Source of the DNA: Nocardia miyunensis NBRC 108239
GTDB taxonomy: Bacteria; Actinomycetota; Actinomycetes; Mycobacteriales; Mycobacteriaceae
Assembly: GCF_001613065.1 (NCBI RefSeq)
Contig: NZ_BDBQ01000029.1
Span: forward strand, 140,112 to 204,111
Length of the DNA stretch: 64,000 nt
Direction of reading: 5' to 3'
Positions within the stretch are counted from its first letter, which is position 1. Every line of letters begins with the position of its first letter. The translations under genes and the position numbers were made by a program. Positions 19,984 to 27,877 of this stretch are shown here, in pieces. The notes below the pieces were generated by a model. It was not told the DNA's origin, ran no database searches, and saw only the letters and a program-made list of their open reading frames with translations.

Positions 19984-20634
19984 CTGGACACCCTGTGGAC
20001 GTACATCGTCGATCACCGCACCCAACTGCTGACGGATTCTTATCTGCACGTTTCCGCGGTGGTGCAGTCGGTGGTGATCGCGACCGTGGCGGCGGTGCTG
20101 GTCGGCATCGTCGTGCATCGCAGTCCCTGGGGTTCGGCACTGGCCACCGCGGCGGCCAGCATCATCCTGACCGTCCCCTCGTTCGCCCTGCTCGGCCTGC
20201 TCATCCCGGTGCTCGGCCTGGGCGTGCGACCCACCGTCACCGCACTGGTGCTGTACGCGCTGCTGCCGATCCTGCGCAATACGATCGTCGGGCTCGCGGG
20301 CGTCGATCCGGCCGTATCCGACGCCGCCCGCGGTGTGGGCATGAACCGGCTGCGCGTGCTGGCCGGCATCGAACTGCCGCTGGCCTGGCCCGCGATCCTG
20401 GCGGGCATGCGGGTCAGCGCCATGATGTCGATGGGCATCCTGGCCATGGCCGCCTATGCGAAGGGCCCCGGCCTGGGCAACATCATCTTCTCCGGCCTCG
20501 CTCGCCTCGGCAGCCTGACCGCGGTACCGATGGCACTGAGCGGCACGCTGCTGATCATCGTGCTCGCGCTGCTGCTGGACGCCGTACTCGCCCTCATCGG
20601 CCGCCTCACCACCCCCAGGGGAATCCGTGACTGA
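19984..20634 (+). CDS. Osmoprotectant ABC transporter permease (first of two)
   Basis: A protein of about 216 aa with five to six membrane helices and the BPD-transport permease core (EAA-like loop: SDAARGVGMNRLRVLAGIELPLAWPAILAGMR), as in ProW/OpuCB. It would form the importer pore with the permease at 22359. The conserved N-terminus is LDTLWTYIVDHRTQLLTDSYLHVSAVVQS. No ATG, GTG or TTG lies there; the only well-placed codon is CTG at 19984, six bases after GGAAGGA, so a CTG start is proposed. Farther in-frame GTG and TTG codons would add about 50 unconserved residues. Its stop overlaps the ATPase start. Confidence 0.82.
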   Translation: MDTLWTYIVDHRTQLLTDSYLHVSAVVQSVVIATVAAVLVGIVVHRSPWGSALATAAASIILTVPSFALLGLLIPVLGLGVRPTVTALVLYALLPILRNTIVGLAGVDPAVSDAARGVGMNRLRVLAGIELPLAWPAILAGMRVSAMMSMGILAMAAYAKGPGLGNIIFSGLARLGSLTAVPMALSGTLLIIVLALLLDAVLALIGRLTTPRGIRD

Positions 20635-22312
20635 AACCGCAACCGCCGGATCCGATACCGCCGAACAGCGGCACGGCGCCGAGATCGTGCTCGACTCGGT
20701 GACCAAACGCTATCCGGGACAACGGGATCCGGCCGTCGAGGAATTCTCCATCACCATTCCGGCCGGGGAGATCGTGGTCTTCGTCGGCCCGTCGGGCTGC
20801 GGTAAGACCACCACCATGCGGATGATCAACCGCCTGATCGAGCCGACCTCGGGCACCATCACCATCGACGGCCGGGATGTCGCGGGCATCAACGCGGACC
20901 AGCTGCGCCGCAGCATCGGCTATTCGATCCAGCAGGCCGGACTGTTCCCGCACCTGACCGTCGCCCGCAACATCGCGACGGTGCCGGGACTACTCGGCTG
21001 GGATCGCAAACGGATCAACGCCCGCGTCGACGAGATGCTCGAACTCGTCGGGCTCGACCCCGGCACCTTCCGCCGCCGCTATCCGCGTCAGCTCTCGGGC
21101 GGTCAGCAGCAGCGCGTCGGCGTCGCCCGAGCGCTGGCCGCCGATCCGCCGGTCCTGCTGATGGACGAGCCGTTCGGCGCGGTCGATCCGATCACCCGGG
21201 GCCTGCTGCAGGACGAGCTCCTGAGCCTGCAGGCGGATCTGCACAAGACCATCGTCTTCGTCACCCACGACTTCAACGAGGCGGTCAAGCTGGGCGACCG
21301 AATCGCCGTGCTGGGCGACCGATCCCGCATCCTGCAGTACGACACCCCGGCCGCGATCCTGGCCGAACCGGCCGACGACACCGTCGCCGGATTCGTCGGC
21401 GCGGACGCCGGGCTGAAACAGCTCACCCTCACCCGCGTCGCCGACGTCGACCTCGGCCAATGCCCCACCGCGATCGAGTCGGACACCCCGGACGCCCTGC
21501 GCGCCGCCCTGGCCGAACGCGAATGGAAGTGGGGCCTGATCCTCGACGCCCAGCGCCGCCCGCTGCGCTGGGTCTCGGCCGATCAGCTCGCGCACGCCTC
21601 CGCTCTACGCGAAGCGGGCCAGTTGGTCGCCGGAACGGTTTCCCTGCGCGCCTCACTCCAGGAAGCCCTGGAAACCCTCCTCGCCGACAGCACCGCGCAC
21701 GCCGTTGTCACCGGCCGGCGCGGTGAGTACGCCGGTCTCATCGCCATCGACACACTGGTCACCCACCTGTCCGCCATTCGTGACGAACACTCCAGTGCCG
21801 CAACGGGTTCGAATACCGATACCACCGCGAACACTGAAACCAGCAGCGCGAGTCCAGACGTCGCCGAGACCCCCGATACGAGCGATCCCGACACCGTCGC
21901 GACCGGCAAAGCGAGTGCGCAGGCCAGCGAAAACTCCAGCGCGAGTTCGGAACCCACCGCCCCGGAGAGCCAGGACGCGGCAGTAGGAGCCGAGGCGAGT
22001 ACCGCCGCATCGAACGACGCCGGACCGGAAGACACCGATGCGACGACGACAACCGCCTCCACAGGAGCGGCTGGCGCCGATGCCGAGCCCGGCGGTGCGA
22101 GTACGAATATCACCGAGACAGCCGATGCGGGCAATGCCGGTACCGTCGATGCGGGCGCAGGGTCCACCGAAACATCAGGCGCGCGTGTGGAACCCGCTGG
22201 CGACGCGGAAGCCACCGGGACGAGCGATGCGTCCGCGAGTACCTCCGACGCGGTCCCGGACTCGGGTGCATCCCCTTCGGACCAGCCGGGTACCGGTGAG
22301 GCGAAGCCATGA
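20627..22312 (+). CDS. proV: Osmoprotectant ABC transporter ATP-binding protein ProV with long acidic tail
   Basis: A 561-aa protein. Walker A GPSGCGKT is at residues 54-61, signature LSGGQ at 156-160, Walker B LLMDEP near 177-182 and switch His 214, followed by a CBS-domain region (about 270-385) as in glycine betaine/carnitine/choline ATPases, where it senses ionic strength. Residues 388-561 form a 170-residue tail of Ala, Ser, Thr, Asp, Glu and Gly without predicted fold; standard ProV/OpuCA proteins end before it. GTG at 20627 overlaps the permease stop by 8 bp. It energises the two permeases with the ProX-like binding protein. Confidence 0.9.
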   Translation: MTETATAGSDTAEQRHGAEIVLDSVTKRYPGQRDPAVEEFSITIPAGEIVVFVGPSGCGKTTTMRMINRLIEPTSGTITIDGRDVAGINADQLRRSIGYSIQQAGLFPHLTVARNIATVPGLLGWDRKRINARVDEMLELVGLDPGTFRRRYPRQLSGGQQQRVGVARALAADPPVLLMDEPFGAVDPITRGLLQDELLSLQADLHKTIVFVTHDFNEAVKLGDRIAVLGDRSRILQYDTPAAILAEPADDTVAGFVGADAGLKQLTLTRVADVDLGQCPTAIESDTPDALRAALAEREWKWGLILDAQRRPLRWVSADQLAHASALREAGQLVAGTVSLRASLQEALETLLADSTAHAVVTGRRGEYAGLIAIDTLVTHLSAIRDEHSSAATGSNTDTTANTETSSASPDVAETPDTSDPDTVATGKASAQASENSSASSEPTAPESQDAAVGAEASTAASNDAGPEDTDATTTTASTGAAGADAEPGGASTNITETADAGNAGTVDAGAGSTETSGARVEPAGDAEATGTSDASASTSDAVPDSGASPSDQPGTGEAKP

Positions 22313-22358
22313 GCATTCGGTACCGCGCGCCGCGGCCCGACGTCGGCGGGGAACGCGT

Positions 22359-23117
22359 ATGAGCCCGGTCGATCGGCGTACCGAGCATCGAGCCGAGCTG
22401 ATCCGGCTGGCCGCGCAGCCGCTGCTGGCGATCGTGCTGGCCGTCGGGGTGCTGTTCTGGGCGTTCCATCGCACGCTCACCACGACTCAGCAGGCCAGTA
22501 TCACCGGGGCGAATATCGCCACCGTGGTGCGGCAGCACGTGTTGATCACCGTCACCGTGGTGGCGATCGTCGTGGTGATCGCGGTGCCGCTGGGCACATT
22601 GCTGACCAGACCCGGATATCGCAGGCTCGCACCGATTTTCGTCGGTATCTCCAATGTCGGCGCGGCGGCTCCGGCCATCGGCTTGATCGTGCTGTACTAC
22701 CTGCTGACCCAGAAGACGGGCTTCTGGGTCGGGGTCGCGCCCATCGCCTTCTATTCGCTGCTTCCGGTGCTGCGCAACACGATTCTGGGCTATCAGCAGG
22801 TCGATCCGACCCTGGTCGACGCCGGGCGCGGCCAAGGTATGTCGTCGGCAACGGTGTTGCGCCGCATCGAATTTCCGCTCGCCGTGCCGTACATCCTGGC
22901 GGGCCTGCGGACCTCGCTGGTGCTGGCGGTGGGCACGGCGACGCTGTCCTTCCTGGTCAGCGCGGGCGGTCTCGGCATCCTGATCGACACCGGATACAAG
23001 CTGCGCGACAACGTGACGCTATGGGTGGGCGCACTGCTCGTGGTCGCGTTGGCGCTGCTGGTCGACTGGCTCGGCGCACTCGCCGAACAATTCCTCGGAC
23101 CTCGGGGGCTGCGGTGA
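22359..23117 (+). CDS. Osmoprotectant ABC transporter permease (second of two)
   Basis: A 252-aa membrane protein with one N-terminal helix (PLLAIVLAVGVLFWAF) and a permease core with the coupling-helix stretch DAGRGQGMSSATVLRRIEFPLAVPYILAGLR. It matches the OpuCD/ProZ type. The ATG at 22359 follows CGGCGGGGAACGC; 46 bp separate it from the ATPase gene. Its TGA overlaps the GTG of the binding-protein gene. Confidence 0.9.
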   Translation: MSPVDRRTEHRAELIRLAAQPLLAIVLAVGVLFWAFHRTLTTTQQASITGANIATVVRQHVLITVTVVAIVVVIAVPLGTLLTRPGYRRLAPIFVGISNVGAAAPAIGLIVLYYLLTQKTGFWVGVAPIAFYSLLPVLRNTILGYQQVDPTLVDAGRGQGMSSATVLRRIEFPLAVPYILAGLRTSLVLAVGTATLSFLVSAGGLGILIDTGYKLRDNVTLWVGALLVVALALLVDWLGALAEQFLGPRGLR

Positions 23118-24088
23118 AACGTGCACTGCTGGCGGCATTTTCGGCCGCGCTGTGCCTGCTTCCGATATCCGGATGCGGGCTCGAATCCGGCGGTTCGGTG
23201 CCGCTGGAGGTCGGACCGGGCAGCATCACTCCCGTGCCGGAGTTGAAGGGCGTGCAGATCACGGTGGGATCCAAGGACTTCACCGAGCAGCTCGTCCTCG
23301 GCTACATCCTCGAATTCGCCCTGACCGCCGCCGGAGCGCAGGTGCGCGACCTGACCGACATCACCGGATCCAACAGTTTGCGCGACGCCCAGTTGCACGG
23401 CCAGGTCGACATCGCCTACGACTACACCGGCACCGGCTGGATCAACTATCTGGGCAATCAGGGCCCGATTCCCGACTCCGCCAAGCAATTTCAGGCAGTG
23501 CGCGATGAGGATCTGGCGAAGAACGGCATGGTGTGGGCGGATCTCGCGCCGATGAACAACACCTACGCCATGGTCATCAACGCCGCGGGTGCGGACAAGA
23601 CCGGCGCGAAGACGTTGTCGGACTACGCGCGCCTGATCAACACCGATTCGAGTATCGGCCCGACCTGCCTCGGCACCGAATTCAGTGTGCGCCCAGATGG
23701 TTTCCCCGGTATGGCCGCGAAGTACGGCATCGATGTCGGCAAGGTGCACAAGCAGCTCATGCAGGACGCGCTGGTCTATCCCGCGACCGCGAACAACACC
23801 TGCGAGTTCGGCTCGGTGGACACCACCGACGGCCGGATCAAGGCGTTGAACCTGCATCTGCTCGACGACGATCTCGGTTTCTTCCCGAAATACAATGCGG
23901 CACTGGTGATGCGGAAATCCTTCGCCGACGCGCATCCGCAGGTGGCGAAGGTGCTCGCGCCGATCTCCCGGCTGCTGACCAACGAGACCATCACCGAACT
24001 GAACGGCCAGGTCGACCTGCACGGCCGGGAACCTGCCGTGGTCGCCCGGGACTGGATGGTCTCGCAGGGGTTCGTCACGGCCCGATGA
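23114..24088 (+). CDS. proX: Glycine betaine/osmoprotectant-binding lipoprotein
   Basis: A 324-aa lipoprotein: signal sequence with lipobox PISGC (Cys about residue 21), then an OpuAC-type periplasmic fold. Typical motifs are ITVGSKDFTEQLVLGYI, ITGSNSLRDAQLHGQVDIAYDYTGTGW, TYAMVIN and LGFFPKYNAALVMRK. It would deliver a quaternary ammonium compound to the two permeases. GTG at 23114 overlaps the preceding stop (GTGA), completing a permease-ATPase-permease-binding protein operon. The exact ligand (glycine betaine, choline, proline betaine) cannot be read from sequence. Confidence 0.9.
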   Translation: MKRALLAAFSAALCLLPISGCGLESGGSVPLEVGPGSITPVPELKGVQITVGSKDFTEQLVLGYILEFALTAAGAQVRDLTDITGSNSLRDAQLHGQVDIAYDYTGTGWINYLGNQGPIPDSAKQFQAVRDEDLAKNGMVWADLAPMNNTYAMVINAAGADKTGAKTLSDYARLINTDSSIGPTCLGTEFSVRPDGFPGMAAKYGIDVGKVHKQLMQDALVYPATANNTCEFGSVDTTDGRIKALNLHLLDDDLGFFPKYNAALVMRKSFADAHPQVAKVLAPISRLLTNETITELNGQVDLHGREPAVVARDWMVSQGFVTAR

Positions 24089-24104
24089 TCTCCGGCCGCG
24101 GCGA

Positions 24105-24623
24105 TCAGACGTTGAGCAGTTGCGGTCCACCGTCGAGTTCACGTCCGATGGTGGCGCGCACGGCGGGCCATTCCTCGTCGAGGATGGAGTAGAAGGCGGT
24201 GCTGCGGATCTCGCCGTCGAAGCCGCGCGAATGTGCGCGCCCGACCCCGTCGCTGGTCGCGCCCAACCGCTCGATCGCCATGCGGGAGCGCATATTTCGC
24301 ACATCAGCGCGCATCGCGATGCGGCGCACCCGCCACACCTCGAAGGCGTGCGTCAGCATCAGCAGCTTGGACTCCAGGTTGATCCCGGCCCCGCGCGCCT
24401 GCGGCGACAACCAGGTATTGCCGATCTCGGCCGCGTCGGGCGTGGCCAGCAAGGGATCGCCGGACGGCCGCCCGTGCACCATCGGCCCCTGCCAGTAGTC
24501 GAAACGGGTGAATCTGGTCGATCCCAGCACCCGATCGTCCGCGGCGCAGACGATCGCGAATGCCAGCCCGGTACCCGCTGCGTGTGCGGCCACGGCCTGC
24601 GCGACGTAGTCGGCGGCCTCGCA
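24105..24623 (-). pseudogene. GNAT acetyltransferase lacking its N-terminus
   Basis: The frame encodes the central and C-terminal part of a RimJ/RimL-type GNAT: GTGLAFAIV, RVLGSTRF, AEIGNTWLSPQARGAGINLESKLLML (acetyl-CoA binding), NMRSRMAIERLGA, EWPAVRATI. The homologous sequence continues upstream (EAADYVAQAV) until a TAA at 24626-24624. About 50-60 N-terminal residues normally present are missing, and the stop of the upstream WYL regulator lies only 9 bases farther on. The only in-frame start is a GTG at 24593. A deletion joining the two genes would explain this. A short but active variant cannot be excluded. Confidence 0.65.
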
Positions 24624-24635
24624 TTAGCGGCGAAC

Positions 24636-25586
24636 TCACGCCCTCGAAACGGCAGCCGTGTAGCGACGCGCCAGAGTCCGGATGTGCGCGACCAGTTCGG
24701 GTGGGCCGTCGACGCGGAAATCCATCATCAACATGCTGAGATAGATCGCGATCGTCTCCAGGGTGTCCGCGCCGGTGAGCAACAGACAGGAGTTCTCGTC
24801 GATCGGCTCGACCACGCCGACGGTCGGATTGATGCGCGCGATGACCGTTCCAGCGGGCGCGAGGACGGTGACGCGGGCGTGCATTTTCCAACCGGCCGTG
24901 GCGATTTCGCGTAGCACGAAGGCGACCAGGTCGTCATCGGGCAGGGCTCGGGCGGCGAAATATCGTTCGGTCGCTTCGACATTCCGCCACCCGGCGACGG
25001 GTAACGCACGCCAGCAATGGGTTTCGATTTCATAGCCGACCAGATACCACCGGCGCTGCCAGTTGATCAGCCGGTACGGCTCGACCTGACGATCGTCGAT
25101 CCGAAGGGTGCACCCGGCACGCACGGCCGCGGCCACGGTGGCCAGGGTCTGGGCGGGCACCGGGGCATCCGGCTCGCGCGACCCGGTCACAGCGGGACCG
25201 ATCTCGGTGGCGCTTCGTAGCGCGATCACCTTGCGCTGCAAGCGTTTCGGGAGAATTCGATCGAGTTTCGCGAGTGCCCGGCTCACATTGTCGCCGATGT
25301 CGGCGATCCCGGTGGAGCCGTCCTGCGCCAGCCCGATCGCGACGGCCACGGCGACCGCCTCGTCGTCGTCCAGCAGCAGCGGCGGCATGGTGCTGCCCTG
25401 GCCGAGTCGATAGCCGCCCACCGCACCGCGTCCGGCATGAACCGGATAGCCGAGCTCACGCAGGCGACTGATGTCCTGACGCAGGGTGCGATCGGTCACG
25501 CCGAGACGTTCGGCCAGCTCACGGCCGGTGTAACTGCGGTCCTGCAACAGTGACAGCAGCCGCAGCGCACGTGTGGTGGAGGTCAC
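24636..25586 (-). CDS. WYL-domain transcriptional regulator (YafY type)
   Basis: A 316-aa regulator. The N-terminal winged helix-turn-helix is at about residues 5-55 (YTGRELAERLGVTDRTLRQDISRLRELGYPV), followed by a GGYRLG hinge and a WYL domain (about 135-215: EPYRLINWQRRWYLVGYE) that binds a ligand or nucleic acid. The GTG at 25586 has AGGAG 6 bases upstream. It is divergent from a TIGR03086 gene across about 105 bp holding an inverted repeat, the usual arrangement for a local regulator. Its stop abuts the broken GNAT gene. Confidence 0.9.
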   Translation of the reverse strand: MTSTTRALRLLSLLQDRSYTGRELAERLGVTDRTLRQDISRLRELGYPVHAGRGAVGGYRLGQGSTMPPLLLDDDEAVAVAVAIGLAQDGSTGIADIGDNVSRALAKLDRILPKRLQRKVIALRSATEIGPAVTGSREPDAPVPAQTLATVAAAVRAGCTLRIDDRQVEPYRLINWQRRWYLVGYEIETHCWRALPVAGWRNVEATERYFAARALPDDDLVAFVLREIATAGWKMHARVTVLAPAGTVIARINPTVGVVEPIDENSCLLLTGADTLETIAIYLSMLMMDFRVDGPPELVAHIRTLARRYTAAVSRA

Positions 25587-25613
25587 ATAGAACTCCTCAT
25601 CCGGCCGTATTTC

Positions 25614-25637
25614 ATTAGGAAGAAAACCCATCCTAAT
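25614..25637. promoter_or_regulatory. Inverted repeat, candidate operator of the WYL regulator
   Basis: ATTAGGA, a 10-base spacer, then TCCTAAT: perfect 7-bp arms in the divergent intergenic region between the WYL regulator and the TIGR03086 gene. The site is AT-rich against a GC-rich background. Confidence 0.5.
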
Positions 25638-25691
25638 CGGGTCATAACCTGGGTTCAACACCGAGAAAGACCAGCGGAAACGGAGCGCACG

Positions 25692-26312
25692 ATGACCAGC
25701 ACCCAGCAGACCCCGACCGAATCGCTCACTCCCGTGTGGCGCGAAGTTCTCGCCACCTCGCATCGCGCCCTCGCCGACGCCGTCGCCGGAACGGATGCCG
25801 AGCACCTGAACGCCATCACGCCGTGCTCGGAATGGACTGTGGCGCAAGTGATTCAGCATGCCGCCGCCGATCAGCGCGCGTACGCCGCGGCCCTGGGCGT
25901 GGGCCCCGGGCCCGCCTACGACCCGTTCGCTCCCTCCGGCACGCTGGACGATCCGGCAGCCCTGATCGCCGCCGCCCTCGAGGAATCGTCCACCGCGTGG
26001 GCCACCGTCACCGACGAGACCGAGTCCGTCCCCACCCCGCTCCCGCACGGCGAACTGCCCACGCCGACCGCTGCGGTCATGTGCGCCCTGGACGCGGCCG
26101 TACACGCCTGGGACATCACCACCGCCACCGGTCGCCCGGCCGCCCTCACCGACGGAGACTCCATCCACTTCCTCACCGCCGCAACAGGTCTCGTGGAACC
26201 GCTGCGCCAGTGGGGCGCATTCGCCGCGATCGTCCCGGGCCGCGAGTCCGACAGCCCCGCCCACCGGCTGCTCCGCTACCTGGGCCGCAACCCCGAATGG
26301 ACCGCCGCATGA
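25692..26312 (+). CDS. TIGR03086 family protein (DinB/mycothiol-dependent isomerase fold)
   Basis: A 206-aa protein of the maleylpyruvate isomerase N-terminal/DinB-like four-helix family: TPCSEWTVAQVIQHAAADQRAY holds the first metal-ligand region, and CALDAAVHAWDITTATGRP contains the His of the second. Members use mycothiol or act as metal-dependent thiol transferases. The substrate is unknown. It is divergent from the WYL regulator and probably under its control. ATG at 25692 with GGAG upstream. Confidence 0.85.
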   Translation: MTSTQQTPTESLTPVWREVLATSHRALADAVAGTDAEHLNAITPCSEWTVAQVIQHAAADQRAYAAALGVGPGPAYDPFAPSGTLDDPAALIAAALEESSTAWATVTDETESVPTPLPHGELPTPTAAVMCALDAAVHAWDITTATGRPAALTDGDSIHFLTAATGLVEPLRQWGAFAAIVPGRESDSPAHRLLRYLGRNPEWTAA

Positions 26313-26358
26313 AACAGTAGGCTGAGCGCGGGGGAGTGATCCGACGAAAGGGTGACGC

Positions 26359-26691
26359 GTGTCCGGTCCGAATCTGTTCAGTGTCTACGGACGAATGACC
26401 GCGTTGCCCGGACGGCGCGAAGAGGTGATCGCGTTGATCAAGGAGTCGGCGCGCGTTGGCGGCAGCGACAGCGGTTTGCTCACGTACAGCATCAACACCG
26501 CCCTGGACGATCCCGACGCGATCTGGGTGACCGAACTGTGGACCGACAAGGAAGCGCACGACGCGACCACCCGCTCCGAGCCGGTTCAAGTAGTGACCCA
26601 GCGCTTCGTCGACCTCTTGGCCGAACCGCCGGCAGGGTACTACGGCCATGCCGTTCATGTACAAGGCCGTACATCCGACGGATCACTCTGA
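26359..26691 (+). CDS. ABM-fold (antibiotic biosynthesis monooxygenase-like) protein
   Basis: A 110-aa single-domain protein of the ferredoxin-like dimeric alpha-beta barrel (ABM) fold: FSVYGRMTALPGRREEVIALIKE, LLTYSINTALDDPDAIWVTELWTDKEAHDA. Family members act as small monooxygenases, quinol oxidases or have no known activity, so the reaction is not assigned. The GTG at 26359 follows GAAAGGG. It lies 46 bp after the TIGR03086 gene on the same strand, so cotranscription is likely. Confidence 0.8.
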   Translation: MSGPNLFSVYGRMTALPGRREEVIALIKESARVGGSDSGLLTYSINTALDDPDAIWVTELWTDKEAHDATTRSEPVQVVTQRFVDLLAEPPAGYYGHAVHVQGRTSDGSL

Positions 26692-26902
26692 TTCCAGGCT
26701 TTCCGATTCACCACTACCATCGGTTAATCCGTTGATACACAACATCTCTCGCGGCTTCAACAGATTCCGCATTCGGCAACGGCCGGGTATCGCGCATGCC
26801 GGAGCCGACCGCTGGCGCCGGAGTCGTGAGCGACGCTCGGCCGCGTGTCCCATTCGAGCCGCGCGGTCGGTCCGGAGGCCGGGGTTGTGGCACGGTGAAC
26901 AG

Positions 26903-27703
26903 ATGAACCGTCGTCGCTACGGCGCGACCGCGTTGTCGGCCTGCGCGGTGCTGCTGACCGCATGCGGCTCGGGTTCCGCGGGTGTTTCCCCGCAGCGCCC
27001 GTCCGCGACGCTCACACCGGTCACCAGCACGTCCACCACACCGGCTCGAGTCGGAGCGGGCCGGGTGATCGTGCTCGATCCGGGACACAACGGCGGCAAT
27101 GCCGGGCACTCGGCCGAGATCAACCGGCGGGTCGCCGACGGCCGGGGCGGCCGGAAGGCGTGCAACACCACCGGCACCGCGGCTCTGGACGGTTATCCGG
27201 AACACGCGTTCAACTGGGATGTCGCGACGCGGGTTCGGGATGCGTTGTCCACCAAGGGATTCACCGTGATCATGACCCGGCCCGACGACTCCGGCGTCGG
27301 GCCGTGCGTCGACGAACGCGCGGCAATCGGCAATCGCGGCAACGCGGCGGCGGTGGTCTCGATCCACGCCGACGGCGCACCGGGCGCTAATTCGCACGGC
27401 TTCCACGTGGCCTATTCCGCCCCCGCGCTCAACCCCGCCCAGGGCGAACCGTCGATCCGCCTGGCCACGACCCTGCGTGACGGTTTCACCGCGGCGGGCT
27501 TCACCCCCTCCACCTACGTCGGCTCCCACGGCCTCAACCCGCGCGGCGACCTGTCCGGGCTGAACCTCTCCGAACGCCCGACCGCCCTGGTCGAATGCGG
27601 GAATATGCATCACCCCGGGGATGCGGCCGTGCTCGAATCGCCCGACGGGCGGGCGCGAATCGCGACCGTGATCGTCGACGCGATCGTCACCTACGTGAGC
27701 TGA
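26903..27703 (+). CDS. N-acetylmuramoyl-L-alanine amidase (Amidase_3), lipoprotein
   Basis: A 266-aa zinc amidase that cleaves the lactyl-amide bond of peptidoglycan. A signal sequence ends in lipobox LLTAC; the catalytic domain (about residues 50-262) has the zinc motifs VIVLDPGHNGGN and SIHADG and the catalytic Glu in ALVECGNM. An extra loop with two cysteines (KACNTTG, GPCVDERAA) is as in mycobacterial Ami1 (Rv3717), which is soluble rather than lipidated. The ATG at 26903 gives a compact signal peptide. Confidence 0.88.
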   Translation: MNRRRYGATALSACAVLLTACGSGSAGVSPQRPSATLTPVTSTSTTPARVGAGRVIVLDPGHNGGNAGHSAEINRRVADGRGGRKACNTTGTAALDGYPEHAFNWDVATRVRDALSTKGFTVIMTRPDDSGVGPCVDERAAIGNRGNAAAVVSIHADGAPGANSHGFHVAYSAPALNPAQGEPSIRLATTLRDGFTAAGFTPSTYVGSHGLNPRGDLSGLNLSERPTALVECGNMHHPGDAAVLESPDGRARIATVIVDAIVTYVS

Positions 27704-27862
27704 GAAACGGCCCAGCGTCGATCCGCGGAGTCTGTCAGCCGGGACACGGCGGGTGCATCCTCACCTCGCCGCAGCCGAACCACCGCCACGATGAAACGCA
27801 CCCTCACCGCGATTCGGCGCCACGATCGTCTACCTGGGGCAACAGTGAGCATGACCGCCGCG

Positions 27863-27868
27863 TAGACT
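27863..27868 (+). promoter_or_regulatory. Putative -10 element for ychF, near-leaderless
   Basis: TAGACT ends 9 bases before the GTG start of ychF, leaving only two or three bases of leader. No Shine-Dalgarno lies between. The -35 is not recognisable. Confidence 0.4.
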
Positions 27869-27877
27869 CTTGTTCTC

